This document shows, piece by piece, positions 1-8,210 of a stretch of DNA of 64,000 bases; positions within the stretch are counted from its first letter, which is position 1; each line of letters begins with the position of its first letter. The DNA is taken from positions 1-64,000 of the forward strand of contig CAMOIJ010000002.1 in NCBI GenBank assembly GCA_946615865.1, written 5' to 3'. Source of the DNA: an uncultured Lachnospiraceae bacterium (lineage in GTDB: Bacteria > Bacillota > Clostridia > Lachnospirales > Lachnospiraceae). The notes beneath the pieces were generated by a model, which saw only the letters and a list, made by a program, of their open reading frames with translations, was not told the DNA's origin and did not search any database. Made by a program: the position numbers and the translations under genes.

Positions 1-1
1 C

Positions 2-331
2 GGATTCAAGACGGATGTGATGGAGAAGGACGGCAACTACGTGCTTCAGGCTGAGTTGCCCGGCTTCAACAAGGAAGATATCAATGTTGATCTGAAGGAT
101 GATATTCTGACCATCAGTGCTTCTCACAAGGAGGAGAAGAAAGAGGAGAACGAGAAGACCAGATACATCCGCAGGGAGAGACACACTTCTTCCTACAGCA
201 GAAGCTTCCGCGTAGCCAATGTGACACACGAGGATATCAAGGCAGCATACAACAACGGCGTTCTTGAAGTCACATTCCCTAAGAGAGATGCTCTTCCCGA
301 GAAGGAGACGAAGAAAATCGAGATCATGTAA
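2..331 (+). CDS. Hsp20/alpha-crystallin small heat-shock protein, 5' end outside window
   Basis: The reading frame is open from base 2, so the true start lies upstream; the GTG at 17 in the ORF track is internal. The visible 110 residues form most of an alpha-crystallin domain: an AELPGF strand near the front, a central basic/acidic stretch, the family's GVLEVTFPK element and a C-terminal IEI (I-x-I) motif that docks between dimers. Such proteins are ATP-independent holdases that bind unfolding proteins in the cytosol. A strong terminator follows at once, so this gene ends its transcript. Only the N-terminal arm is missing. Confidence 0.9.
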   Translation, partial: GFKTDVMEKDGNYVLQAELPGFNKEDINVDLKDDILTISASHKEEKKEENEKTRYIRRERHTSSYSRSFRVANVTHEDIKAAYNNGVLEVTFPKRDALPEKETKKIEIM

Positions 332-372
332 GGAAGATACGCCGGTATAGAAGAAAGTAAAACAAAGATAAA

Positions 373-414
373 GGAGGAGGCGCCTGCTGAATGCTCGGCA
401 GGCGCCTCCTTTTC
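373..414 (+). terminator. Rho-independent terminator after the Hsp20 gene
   Basis: A long GC-rich stem (AGGAGGCGCCTGC against GCAGGCGCCTCCT) closes a short loop and runs into TTTT. It separates the Hsp20 gene from maf. Confidence 0.85.
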
Positions 415-423
415 TGTGTCATA

Positions 424-452
424 TTGAGATTTGCTTTAAAATCGGGTACAAT
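424..452 (+). promoter_or_regulatory. Likely sigma-A promoter of maf
   Basis: TTGAGA and TACAAT are separated by 17 bases, 44 bases before the maf start and just after the Hsp20 terminator. Confidence 0.55.
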
Positions 453-495
453 TTCTCCTTAGAGTCAAAATATCAAAGAAAAGAGGTATCCGGCT

Positions 496-1098
496 ATGGC
501 ACAGATCATACTGGCGTCGGCGTCACCAAGAAGAAGCGAGCTGCTTCGGCAGGCAGGAATGGATTTTATCGTGATTCCATCTAAGGGAGAGGAAGTTGTT
601 ACAAGCACACATCCGGCAGAAGTGGTGGAAGAACTGTCTCTGCAGAAAGCACGGGAAGTTGCCGAAAGGATCCTTTCAGGTAAAGAAAAAGAGGCTTCCG
701 ATTTCAGCGTTGTCATAGGAGCTGATACTGTAGTGGCGGCGGACCACAAAATTCTGGGTAAACCTGCCGACCACGAAGACGCGCGGAAAATGATCACAAT
801 GCTGCAGGGTAATGTTCATCAGGTCTATACAGGAGTAACGCTGATCCTTAAGGACGAAAAAGGAAACATCCGCACCAGAACATTTAATGAATGCACTGAT
901 GTGGATGTCTGTGAGATGTCTTATGAAGAAGTGGAAGAGTATATCTCCACGCCTGAGCCCTATGACAAAGCCGGAGCTTACGGCATCCAGGGCAGTTTCG
1001 GCGTGTATATAAGAGGGATCCGCGGATGCTACTACAACGTAGTGGGATTGCCGATCTCAAGGCTTTGTCACGAACTCAAAGATATGCTTGCTCAATAA
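496..1098 (+). CDS. maf: Maf family nucleoside triphosphate pyrophosphatase
   Basis: This 200-residue protein has the Maf hallmarks: the N-terminal ASASPRRSELL loop, a GADTVV strand, a KPADHEDA segment and YDKAGAYGIQG near residue 160. Family members hydrolyse dTTP, UTP or modified nucleotides to monophosphates (house-cleaning); in Bacillus, Maf overproduction blocks septation. The ATG follows an AAGAGG site. The gene stands alone between a promoter and the convergent pyrI gene. Which nucleotide it prefers cannot be read from the sequence. Confidence 0.93.
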   Translation: MAQIILASASPRRSELLRQAGMDFIVIPSKGEEVVTSTHPAEVVEELSLQKAREVAERILSGKEKEASDFSVVIGADTVVAADHKILGKPADHEDARKMITMLQGNVHQVYTGVTLILKDEKGNIRTRTFNECTDVDVCEMSYEEVEEYISTPEPYDKAGAYGIQGSFGVYIRGIRGCYYNVVGLPISRLCHELKDMLAQ

Positions 1099-1113
1099 TC
1101 ATCCGGAAGATAC

Positions 1114-1563
1114 TTAGCGGAACCATTTCTCGCGCTCGCCGGCGGAATATTTCTCCTCGCAGTATCTGCAGCGATAGATCTTGCGCCTGGAATCTGCCAG
1201 GAAGAAGATATGCGGCAGTTCCTGCTCAATAGAAGAAATGCATCGCGGATTGTGGCATTTAAGGACTCCATAGACTTCCTTGGGCATATCCATTTTCTTT
1301 TTCTCCACAATGACGCCGCCCTTGATTATATTGACTGTTGTGTTGGGCTCGATCAGAGCGACAGCGTCGAGACTGATGGTATCGGGATCGCATTCCACTT
1401 TCAAAATATCTTTGCGGCCCATATCATTGCTGCGGGCGTTCTTGATGATGGCGACCTGATAGTCCTCTCTGTCAAGGTGGAGATAGTGGTAGATCAGCAT
1501 TGCCTTTCCGGCTTCAATATGGTCAAGAACGATTCCGTTTTCAATCTTTCCTACGTTTAACAT
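1114..1563 (-). CDS. pyrI: Aspartate carbamoyltransferase regulatory subunit
   Basis: This is the 149-residue regulatory chain of the ATCase holoenzyme. It binds nucleotides through its N-terminal domain and contacts the catalytic chain through a C-terminal zinc domain. The four zinc cysteines are visible as CHNPRC and CRYC. The N-terminal IENGIVLDHI matches the allosteric domain. It sits 36 bases after pyrB with a good GGAGGAAA site, so the two subunits are made together. A pyrI gene implies an allosterically controlled class B-type ATCase. Confidence 0.95.
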   Translation of the reverse strand: MLNVGKIENGIVLDHIEAGKAMLIYHYLHLDREDYQVAIIKNARSNDMGRKDILKVECDPDTISLDAVALIEPNTTVNIIKGGVIVEKKKMDMPKEVYGVLKCHNPRCISSIEQELPHIFFLADSRRKIYRCRYCEEKYSAGEREKWFR

Positions 1564-1599
1564 CCGGTTTCCTCCTAATCCTGGATAACTTTATGTAAA

Positions 1600-2517
1600 T
1601 CAGTCCACATGAATGTCAAGCAGTGTCAGGATCAACGCCATGCGCACATATACGCCGTACTGAACCTGCTTGAAGTAAGCGGCCCGGGGATCTTTGTCGA
1701 TCTCCACGGAAATCTCGTTTACGCGGGGAAGCGGATGAAGGACATACATATCGTTCTTGGCCCGGCGCATGAGTTTCTTATTCAAAACATAGAAATCCTT
1801 CAGCCTGATGTAATCTTCTTCGTTAAAGAAGCGCTCTCTCTGTACGCGGGTCATATAGAGCAGATCCAGTTTGGTGATGACGTCTTCAAGCTTGATGCAC
1901 TCCTCATAGGTGTAACCTTTCTCCTCCAGAATATCGGTGATGTAGTCGGGAACACGAAGCTCAGGCGGGGAAATGAACACAAAGTGGATGTCCTCGTAGC
2001 GCGCAAGTGTTTTGACCAGCGAGTGCACTGTTCTGCCGAATTTGAGATCGCCGCAGATACCGATCGTGAAGTGGTTAAGCCTTCCCTTGAGCTGACGGAT
2101 CGTCATCATGTCCAAAAGCGTCTGGGTGGGATGTTCGTGTCCGCCGTCGCCTGCGTTGATGACGGGGATGTCGGAAAAACGGGAAGCTACATAAGCCGCG
2201 CCTTCTTTGTTGTGGCGGATCGCAGCGATATCAGCGAAGCAGGAGACAACGCGGATCGTGTCAGCCACACTCTCACCTTTGGCTGCGGAAGACTGGTCGG
2301 CGCCGGCGAAGCCAAGAGCCTTTCCTCCAAGATTCATCATGGCGGCTTCAAAACTCAGACGTGTTCTTGTGCTGGGTTCGTAGAAGAGTGTCGCGATCTT
2401 CTTGCCGTCGCAGGCGTGCGCGTATTTGCCGGGGTTTTTCTCAATGTCTGCAGCCAGATCGAAAAGCTGATCCAGCTCCTGAGTGGTAAAATCAAGAGGT
2501 GTAAGACAGTGTCGCAT
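1600..2517 (-). CDS. pyrB: Aspartate carbamoyltransferase catalytic subunit
   Basis: The 305-residue enzyme joins carbamoyl phosphate and aspartate, the committed step of pyrimidine synthesis. [13 protein letters not shown] carries the carbamoyl-phosphate-binding S-T-R-T residues, HPTQTLLD follows near residue 130, and [10 protein letters not shown] near residue 265 holds the aspartate loop. AAAGGAG lies just before the ATG. It lies between the DUF5721 gene (15 bases upstream) and pyrI. The 341-residue plus-strand ORF over it is a shadow. pyrF and pyrE lie at the far end of the window. Confidence 0.97.
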   Translation of the reverse strand: MRHCLTPLDFTTQELDQLFDLAADIEKNPGKYAHACDGKKIATLFYEPSTRTRLSFEAAMMNLGGKALGFAGADQSSAAKGESVADTIRVVSCFADIAAIRHNKEGAAYVASRFSDIPVINAGDGGHEHPTQTLLDMMTIRQLKGRLNHFTIGICGDLKFGRTVHSLVKTLARYEDIHFVFISPPELRVPDYITDILEEKGYTYEECIKLEDVITKLDLLYMTRVQRERFFNEEDYIRLKDFYVLNKKLMRRAKNDMYVLHPLPRVNEISVEIDKDPRAAYFKQVQYGVYVRMALILTLLDIHVD

Positions 2518-2532
2518 GAAGACTCCTTTCTT

Positions 2533-3039
2533 TTAAGCCATTGTTTCAAAACCGATCTCCCTGGATATGAGAAATTTCTCCATAGTCTCGTCCCAGATCC
2601 TGTCGGCGTTTTTGTCCAGTGTAAAACTCTTTAATGCAATGCCCGTAACCAGTGTGACATCGGTCCCGTCATAACGGATGTTGAGGACCATGGCGCCAAC
2701 GTTTTCCTTAAGCTGGGGAAAACCGTGCGAAAGCAGTATCTTTTCACAGTGGTCGGGTCGAAGCTGAAGAACGATCGAGAGAGAGGCCGGCGCTTTTTTG
2801 CCCCGGATCAGTTCCCGCAGGTGCCCCCGCACCTCTGACCATGAGATCAGCGGATAAGGGTGAAGCGACTCGTCCTCCCATTCTTCGGCTGAATAGAAAC
2901 CGCGGTTTATTTTTCCGTCCAAAAGCCAGGTAACCTGCATACTAAGAGAAGCTTCTTCCAGCAAAAAAGAATCAAATGAACTGCCGGACAGAAGCTTCGT
3001 CATGAAATTTCCTGTTTCAGTGATCTTAAATGCTCTCAT
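2533..3039 (-). CDS. DUF5721 family protein
   Basis: This 168-residue protein is soluble, with no signal peptide, membrane segment or cysteine pair. It resembles the DUF5721 family, found mainly in Lachnospiraceae and of unknown function. It begins MRAFKIT and has a mixed alpha/beta composition. Its stop lies 15 bases before pyrB, so it is probably co-transcribed with pyrBI. That position hints at a link to pyrimidine synthesis, but the association may only be local. The family assignment is from memory of the pattern and not a search. Confidence 0.75.
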   Translation of the reverse strand: MRAFKITETGNFMTKLLSGSSFDSFLLEEASLSMQVTWLLDGKINRGFYSAEEWEDESLHPYPLISWSEVRGHLRELIRGKKAPASLSIVLQLRPDHCEKILLSHGFPQLKENVGAMVLNIRYDGTDVTLVTGIALKSFTLDKNADRIWDETMEKFLISREIGFETMA

Positions 3040-3075
3040 ATAATTCCCCGTCTGATGAATGTAAATAATGAGCCT

Positions 3076-3369
3076 TTACAGGAAAACGATCTTGGAAGTT
3101 GCTATATGAAGCGCGAGCCATGCGCTGATCTGAAGGATAAGGATCAGAGGCAGACCATAGCGGAACTGCGGCTTGCGCTTCTTGTGGCGAAATATGATCA
3201 TTCCCGCGATACAGCCGGCAGAACCGCCCAGAATCGCAAGAATAAAGAGCACGGACTCCGGAATACGGAATCGGCGCTCCATTGCGCGTATCTTATCAAT
3301 GACCATTGCGGAAAGGCCGAGCAGGTTCATAACAAAAAAATAGAGAATGAGCATTAATCTTGTATTCAT
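3076..3369 (-). CDS. DUF1294 small membrane protein
   Basis: The protein has about 97 residues and three or four hydrophobic segments. The family signature is a DK-RA-RRRIPE-like motif (here DKIRAMERRFRIPES) followed by a glycine-rich membrane segment and a basic FRHKKRKPQF loop. DUF1294 proteins are uncharacterised inner-membrane proteins. I chose the internal ATG (MNTRLM) over the longer track start because AAAGGAGGAGCTC lies directly before it. The gene probably heads the minus-strand operon that continues through DUF5721 to pyrBI. Confidence 0.8.
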   Translation of the reverse strand: MNTRLMLILYFFVMNLLGLSAMVIDKIRAMERRFRIPESVLFILAILGGSAGCIAGMIIFRHKKRKPQFRYGLPLILILQISAWLALHIATSKIVFL

Positions 3370-3400
3370 GAGCTCCTCCTTTCCAAAATTCCTGATGAAT

Positions 3401-3429
3401 ATTCTATAATTTTCTATCTGTACATGCAA
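3401..3429 (-). promoter_or_regulatory. Likely sigma-A promoter of the DUF1294-pyrBI operon
   Basis: On the minus strand TTGCAT and TAGAAT are separated by exactly 17 bases, ending about 30 bases before the chosen DUF1294 start. I saw no clear PyrR-type leader between promoter and gene. Confidence 0.6.
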
Positions 3430-3463
3430 GGAAAAAATATGATTTATCGTATTTGCGTGAGGT

Positions 3464-3636
3464 GCGTTATACCCTTTCTTTCACTCCGGATACCATTTAT
3501 GAATAGTCGATGCTGCACGCGGGACGTTATATCCTTTCTTTCACTCCGGTTTCAAGTACGGGAAAGTTATAAATAGGACAGATGTACTTTCCCGTACTTG
3601 AAAAGTCGTTACAGAAAGGGTATAACGCCCCGCGCG
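3464..3636. repeat. REP-like palindromic cluster: two direct copies plus an inverted copy around a 17-bp hairpin
   Basis: Copy A (3464-3489) and copy B (3525-3549) share TTATAYCCTTTCTTTCACTC followed by CGG. A partial inverted copy C (about 3607-3627) faces copy B. The pairing of B and C extends outward through CGCGGG-CGTTATA. Between them TTCAAGTACGGGAAAGT (3551-3567) pairs perfectly with 3586-3602 across an 18-base loop. Inverted copies around a hairpin suggest a REP/BIME or small MITE-like element. There is no coding capacity. Confidence 0.75.
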
Positions 3637-3808
3637 CCTCCACGCTATCCCTATTATTTACATTGATGATTCAGATTTTAATTACATTAATCCTCATAGG
3701 ATTATGAAAACTTTATAATAATAGATCCTTGCTTAGTCTTTCCGGCAGGAATATCGTATGTATAATCTGATGCATTATGACTGTATGATTTGCGGTGGTG
3801 TGTAGTGC

Positions 3809-3972
3809 ATACCCCGGAGTATATACCCTGTCATGAACGACTTTTCACCGGCGGGGAAGCGATACGTAAAAAGAGAGATGGCACGATGATGCCATCTCTC
3901 TTTCAATTACTATTATATCTTCCCCGCCGGTGAAACCGGAGTGAAGGACAGGGTATATACGCAGGGGCATAA
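3809..3972. repeat. Three-level nested inverted repeat next to the argG 3' end
   Basis: Outer arms GTATATACCCTGTC (3819-3832) and GACAGGGTATATAC (3947-3960) are perfect complements, and imperfect pairing extends a further ten bases or so. Middle arms TTCACCGGCGGGGAAG (3844-3859) and 3919-3934 are perfect over 16 bp. Inner arms (3870-3883 and 3890-3903) form a 14-bp hairpin. The right outer arm continues a CCGGAGTGAAGGACAGGG motif that matches the complement of copies A and B with about three mismatches, so both structures share one repeat family. Confidence 0.75.
3870..3903 (-). terminator. argG: Terminator of argG
   Basis: AAAGAGAGATGGCA pairs perfectly with TGCCATCTCTCTTT across a six-base loop. 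Read on the minus strand the stem ends in a run of T, about 75 bases after the argG stop. Confidence 0.75.
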
Positions 3973-3976
3973 CAGC

Positions 3977-5206
3977 TTATTTCTTGCCGTTTACTTCCTG
4001 CAGCTTCAGCGCTCGCACCTTCTCGGGAAGACCGAAGAGAGTGATGAAGCCCTCTGCGTCGTGATGGTCATAGAGGTCGCCTGTCGTGAAGGATGCAAGG
4101 CTCTCGTTGTAGAGGCTGTAAGGAGAGTAAGTTCCGGCTTTGATGATATTGCCCTTGTAGAGGCCGAACTTGACTTCTCCGGTGACATACTTCTGTGTGG
4201 CCTCGATGAAGGCCTGCTCCGCCTCGCGAAGAGGAGAGAACCACTTGCCTTCATATACGAGACTGGCGAATTTGTGTCCGATCTCATCCTTAACCTCATA
4301 GGTCTTGCGGTCGAGGACGAGTTCCTCGAGCTGCTGATGAGCCTCCATGAGGATCGTTCCGCCGGGTGTCTCATAGACGCCGCGGGACTTAATGCCGACT
4401 ACACGGTTTTCTACGATGTCGATGATGCCGATGCCGTTCTCGCCGCCGAGTTTGTTGAGGGTGCGGATGATATCGGCGACTTTCATCTCTTTGCCGTTTA
4501 CGCTCTTGGGAACGCCCTGCTCGAAGGTCATGGTCACATAGGTGATCTCATCGGGAGCCTTCATGGGAGTTTTACTAAGGACCAGGAGATGATCGTAGTT
4601 GGGCATCAGGGAAGGATCCTCGAGCTCGAGGCCCTCGTGGCTGATGTGCCAGAGGTTGCGGTCACGGCTGTAACTGCTGTCCGCGGAGAAGGGAAGGTCG
4701 ATCCCGTGCTGTTTGCAGAACTCGATCTCAGATTCACGGGAGTCCATTTTCCACTTGTCGCTGCGCCATGCCGCGATGATGCGAAGATCGGGAGCCAGAG
4801 CCTTAATGCCGAGCTCGAAACGGATCTGGTCGTTGCCTTTTCCTGTCGCGCCGTGGCAGATAGTAGTCGCGCCTTCCTTACGGGCGATCTCAACAAGCTT
4901 CTTGGCGATCAGAGGACGGGCCATGGAGGTGCCCAGGAGATACTTGTTCTCGTAAACGGCGTGGGCCTGTACGCAGGGAACGATATACTCCTCGGCGAAC
5001 TCATCATTGACATCCAGAATATACAGTTTGGAAGCTCCGCAGTATTTTGCGCGCTCTTCAAGGTGATCGAGTTCCTCTTCCTGACCGCAGTCAATGCAGA
5101 CACAGATGACGTCAAAATCATAGTTTTCTTTGAGCCACGGGATGATGGCAGTGGTATCGAGGCCGCCGCTGTAGGCGAGGATTACTTTTTCTTTCTGTTC
5201 GGACAT
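3977..5206 (-). CDS. argG: Argininosuccinate synthase
   Basis: About 409 residues. The enzyme condenses citrulline and aspartate with ATP to argininosuccinate. The N-terminal LAYSGGLDTT is the PP-loop ATP site. CHGATGKGNDQIRFE and the YSRDRNLWHISHEG segment are family signatures. I chose the MSEQKEK start because GGAGG lies eight bases before it, whereas the track start (MEELT) overlaps that ribosome site. It is divergent from the argJBD operon across an ARG-box-like region. The 436-residue plus-strand ORF over it is a shadow. Confidence 0.96.
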   Translation of the reverse strand: MSEQKEKVILAYSGGLDTTAIIPWLKENYDFDVICVCIDCGQEEELDHLEERAKYCGASKLYILDVNDEFAEEYIVPCVQAHAVYENKYLLGTSMARPLIAKKLVEIARKEGATTICHGATGKGNDQIRFELGIKALAPDLRIIAAWRSDKWKMDSRESEIEFCKQHGIDLPFSADSSYSRDRNLWHISHEGLELEDPSLMPNYDHLLVLSKTPMKAPDEITYVTMTFEQGVPKSVNGKEMKVADIIRTLNKLGGENGIGIIDIVENRVVGIKSRGVYETPGGTILMEAHQQLEELVLDRKTYEVKDEIGHKFASLVYEGKWFSPLREAEQAFIEATQKYVTGEVKFGLYKGNIIKAGTYSPYSLYNESLASFTTGDLYDHHDAEGFITLFGLPEKVRALKLQEVNGKK

Positions 5207-5270
5207 TGTGAGTTCCTCCATTTCTCTATATACATTGAATTTTTATCGTAAGCAGATCTTACATTTGTGT

Positions 5271-5299
5271 ACTATACAACAGCATAATTGGAAATGCAA
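5271..5299 (-). promoter_or_regulatory. argG: Likely argG promoter
   Basis: On the minus strand TTGCAT and TATAGT are separated by 17 bases, ending about 65 bases before the argG start. Confidence 0.65.
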
Positions 5300-5309
5300 T
5301 AGGGATTAT

Positions 5310-5400
5310 GAATATAATTTAATAATATTCGAAAATTATACATTGAAAACTGCATAATATGCGTTTATAATGCATAAAAGATGCATATAATGCATAAATC
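5310..5400. promoter_or_regulatory. Candidate ArgR operator region between divergent arg genes
   Basis: GAATATAATTTAATAATATTC (5310-5330) is an AT-rich imperfect palindrome of the ARG-box type. Four TGCATA elements follow between 5351 and 5396, in tandem and partly palindromic. ArgR hexamers normally bind pairs of 18-bp AT-rich boxes upstream of arginine genes. The location between argG and the argJBD operon fits joint arginine repression. No ArgR gene is in the window, and the match to the consensus is loose. Confidence 0.5.
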
Positions 5401-5409
5401 TATATTGAA

Positions 5410-5439
5410 TTGTTTAAAAATAGTTCTTTATTATATAAA
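5410..5439 (+). promoter_or_regulatory. Possible promoter of the GNAT-argJBD operon
   Basis: TTGTTT and TATAAA are separated by 18 bases, about 60 bases before the first start codon and downstream of the ARG-box-like motifs. Confidence 0.4.
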
Positions 5440-5499
5440 AAATTGTGATATTATCAGACTGCATGACTTAAAAAGGCGGAAAAATAGTGAAGGAATAAT

Positions 5500-5970
5500 A
5501 TGGAAAATATTGAAATACGTCCCATGGTGTCCGAGGACTATGACAATGTCCGGAAATTGTGGATGGGTATCAGGGGCTTCGGGATACGCAGTATAGACGA
5601 CTCAAAGGATGATATCGAACGGTTTCTGAAAAGAAATCCCACCACAAGCGTTGTGGCGTGTGACGGAGAACGGATCGTCGGATCTATACTTTGCGGAAAT
5701 GACGGCAGACAGGCAAGTTTCTACCACGTATGCGTAAAGAAGTCCTACAGGAGGCAGGGAATTGCCACTCAGATGGTCATCTACTGCATGAACGAACTTA
5801 AAAAAATGAAGATCAACAAGATCGCCCTGATCGCGTTTACGAAAAATGACGCGGGAAACGCGTTCTGGAAGCAGATCGGATGGACCTGCCGTCCTGACTG
5901 CAATTACTATGAATTTGTTCTGAATGAAGCGAATATCACGCGGTTTATAGAGAACGAAACGGAGGAGTAA
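5500..5970 (+). CDS. GNAT family N-acetyltransferase at the head of the arg operon
   Basis: This 156-residue protein is a single GNAT domain. YHVCVKKSYRRQGIATQMV (residues about 70-90) contains the acetyl-CoA pyrophosphate loop R-R-Q-G-I-A, and the NDAGNAFWKQIGW segment is the usual C-terminal strand-helix. Its stop touches the argJ start, so they are almost certainly co-translated. It occupies the position where argC often sits. A short ArgA-like N-acetylglutamate synthase is one possibility; a RimI-like protein acetyltransferase is another. The substrate cannot be told from sequence. Confidence 0.82.
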   Translation: MENIEIRPMVSEDYDNVRKLWMGIRGFGIRSIDDSKDDIERFLKRNPTTSVVACDGERIVGSILCGNDGRQASFYHVCVKKSYRRQGIATQMVIYCMNELKKMKINKIALIAFTKNDAGNAFWKQIGWTCRPDCNYYEFVLNEANITRFIENETEE

Positions 5971-5971
5971 G

Positions 5972-7198
5972 ATGAAAAAGATCGAGGGAGGCGTCACAGC
6001 AGCGCAGGGGTTTGAGGCGGCGTCTGCTGCCGCGCACATTAAATATGAAGGAAGAACTGACATGGCGCTGGTTTTCAGCAAGGTACCGTGTGTCTGCGCA
6101 GGTACTTTTACAACGAATGTAGTAAAAGCTGCCCCGGTCATCTGGGACAGGGATATGGTATACAGCGGAAAGCCCGCCCATGCGGTGATCGTTAACTCCG
6201 GAATCGCAAATGCATGCACGGGCGTTCAGGGAATGGATTACTGCAGGCAGACCGCGGAGGAAGCCGCGGCATGTCTTGACATCGACGCGGACTCCGTGCT
6301 TGTGGGATCCACAGGTGTTATCGGCTTCCAGCTGCCGATTGACCGAATAAAAGCCGGCGTAAGAAAGCTCGCGGAGAACAAGAGACCCGGGATCGAGGCC
6401 GGCACAGAGGCGGCGAAGGCAATCATGACCACGGATACCGTCCACAAAGAGACAGCATATGAATTTGAGGCAGGCGGAAAGAAAGCCGTGATCGGCGGTA
6501 TGGCCAAGGGATCCGGAATGATCCACCCCAATATGTGCACAATGCTTGGCTATGTCACAACAGACGCCGCAATTGAGAAAGCTCTGCTGCAGAAGGCGCT
6601 TGGCGAGATCGTTCAGGAGACATTCAATATGATCTCAGTGGACGGAGATACCTCTACCAACGACACTCTGCTCGTTCTCGCGAACGGGCTCGCTGGAAAC
6701 GCGGTCATCGCTGACGAGAACAGCGCGGATTATGCAGCATTTTATGAGGCGCTCAGAACAGTCTGCAGGGAACTTGCCATGAAGATGGCAGGAGACGGAG
6801 AAGGCTGCACCAGACTCATCGAGACAAGAGTCATTCACGCGGACAGCCTTGAAAACGCGAGGATCTTCGCGAAGAGCGTCATCACATCAAGTCTGACCAA
6901 GGCGGCTGTGTTCGGCAGAGACGCGAACTGGGGCAGGATCCTGTGCGCGCTCGGATATTCCGGAGCCTCTTTTGATCCGGAGAACTGCGATCTGTATTTT
7001 GGCGAGGGCGAAGATCAGATCCTTATATTCACAAACGGAAGCGCGGCTGATTACAGCGAAGAGAAGGCAACTGAGCTCCTCTCCGGCGAGAAAGTAGTCA
7101 TCACAGCGGACATGCACATGGGTGACGCGGATGCGACCGCATGGGGATGTGATCTTACCTATGACTATGTAAAGATCAACGCTGATTACAGAAGCTGA
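5972..7198 (+). CDS. argJ: Bifunctional ornithine acetyltransferase / N-acetylglutamate synthase
   Basis: The 408-residue precursor recycles the acetyl group between N-acetylornithine and glutamate. The autocleavage and nucleophile site is visible as HPNMCTMLGY, with Thr near residue 190; the residue before it is Cys where Ala is more common. KGSGMIHP precedes it. DGDTSTNDT and GRDANWGRI are conserved blocks of the second chain. RBS GGAGG lies before the ATG, overlapping the end of the GNAT gene. ArgJ makes the arginine pathway cyclic. Confidence 0.96.
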   Translation: MKKIEGGVTAAQGFEAASAAAHIKYEGRTDMALVFSKVPCVCAGTFTTNVVKAAPVIWDRDMVYSGKPAHAVIVNSGIANACTGVQGMDYCRQTAEEAAACLDIDADSVLVGSTGVIGFQLPIDRIKAGVRKLAENKRPGIEAGTEAAKAIMTTDTVHKETAYEFEAGGKKAVIGGMAKGSGMIHPNMCTMLGYVTTDAAIEKALLQKALGEIVQETFNMISVDGDTSTNDTLLVLANGLAGNAVIADENSADYAAFYEALRTVCRELAMKMAGDGEGCTRLIETRVIHADSLENARIFAKSVITSSLTKAAVFGRDANWGRILCALGYSGASFDPENCDLYFGEGEDQILIFTNGSAADYSEEKATELLSGEKVVITADMHMGDADATAWGCDLTYDYVKINADYRS

Positions 7199-7284
7199 CA
7201 CTTTAAACCGGTCAAAATATATAAAGATCAGGGATACTGCCGGAACACTTACTTAAGAGCGGCGGGTCCGGAATGGAGAAAATC

Positions 7285-8187
7285 ATGGAAACACATCTGA
7301 ACCGGGAGCAGACCGAGGCGCAGCGCAAAGCGTCAGTACTGATCGAGGCTCTGCCCTATATACAGAAATTCAACAGGAAGATCGTTGTGATCAAGTACGG
7401 CGGAAGCGCGATGAACAACGAGGAGCTCCAGAGAAATGTGATCAAGGATGTCACACTCCTCAAACTTGTCGGATTTAAGCCGATCATCGTCCACGGAGGC
7501 GGAAAGGCTATCAGCAGCTGGGTGAAGAAGAGCGGAAAAGAGGCGCAGTTTATCAACGGCCTTCGCGTGACTGACGAGGAAACAATGGAGATCGCCGAGA
7601 TGGTACTCGGCAGAGTCAATAAGAATCTCGTCCGTATGGTGGAAGAGCTTGGCGTCAAAGCAGTTGGAATAAGCGGCAAGGACGGCAAACTCCTCACTGT
7701 CACCAAAAAGTTTTCAGACGGGCAGGATATCGGCTATGTCGGCGAAGTATGCAAAGTCAGGCCCAAGATCCTCTATGACCTTCTGGATAACGATTATCTT
7801 CCGATCGTCGCGCCCGTAGGAATGGATGGAAATTTTGATACCTTTAATATAAACGCGGACGAAGCGGCCAGTGCTATCGCGAGATCTGTGAAAGCCGACA
7901 GGTTAGTATATCTGACTGATATCGCCGGCCTTTACAGGGATATCAACGATCCTTCTTCCTTTATTAACAGGATCACCATCGCGGAAGCTGAGCAGATGAT
8001 CGAGGACGGCATCATCGGAGGCGGAATGCTTCCCAAACTTACCAACTGCACCCAGGCGGTACGCGGCGGCGTACACAGGGTTCATATCCTCGACGGAAGG
8101 ATTCCCCACAGTATGCTGCTGGAGTTCTTCACAGATAAGGGAGTCGGAACAATGTTCCACCTGACTTCCGATACAGATATGAACTGA
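7285..8187 (+). CDS. argB: Acetylglutamate kinase
   Basis: About 300 residues of the amino-acid kinase family; the enzyme phosphorylates N-acetylglutamate. KYGGSAM near the N-terminus, VHGGGK (residues about 70-75) and NINADEAA near residue 195 are the phosphate, substrate and ATP elements. An N-terminal helix precedes the kinase core, as in arginine-sensitive hexameric forms, so feedback inhibition is likely. The track starts at 7273; I prefer the second ATG (METHLN) because GGAG lies six bases before it. Third gene of the operon. Confidence 0.94.
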   Translation: METHLNREQTEAQRKASVLIEALPYIQKFNRKIVVIKYGGSAMNNEELQRNVIKDVTLLKLVGFKPIIVHGGGKAISSWVKKSGKEAQFINGLRVTDEETMEIAEMVLGRVNKNLVRMVEELGVKAVGISGKDGKLLTVTKKFSDGQDIGYVGEVCKVRPKILYDLLDNDYLPIVAPVGMDGNFDTFNINADEAASAIARSVKADRLVYLTDIAGLYRDINDPSSFINRITIAEAEQMIEDGIIGGGMLPKLTNCTQAVRGGVHRVHILDGRIPHSMLLEFFTDKGVGTMFHLTSDTDMN

Positions 8188-8210
8188 CGGCAGAAAAAAA
8201 GGAGCGAATG

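Larger units (their letters stand above)
3430..3976. other. 547-base non-coding stretch filled with repeats
   Basis: No convincing gene is present. The stretch lies between the 3' end of argG and the promoter of the DUF1294 operon, both on the minus strand. It holds at least five full or partial copies of a roughly 24-base motif (TTATACCCTTTCTTTCACTC and its complement), a 17-base perfect hairpin, a three-level nested inverted repeat and the argG terminator. The AT-rich middle, about 3640-3800, shows nothing I can name apart from a short palindrome. Confidence 0.8.

Noticed and set aside
1609-2634. 341-residue plus-strand ORF
   Set aside because: Antisense shadow of pyrB.
3941-5251. 436-residue plus-strand ORF
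   Set aside because: It is the exact antisense of argG, which has all family motifs; no ribosome site, and the protein has no recognisable motif.
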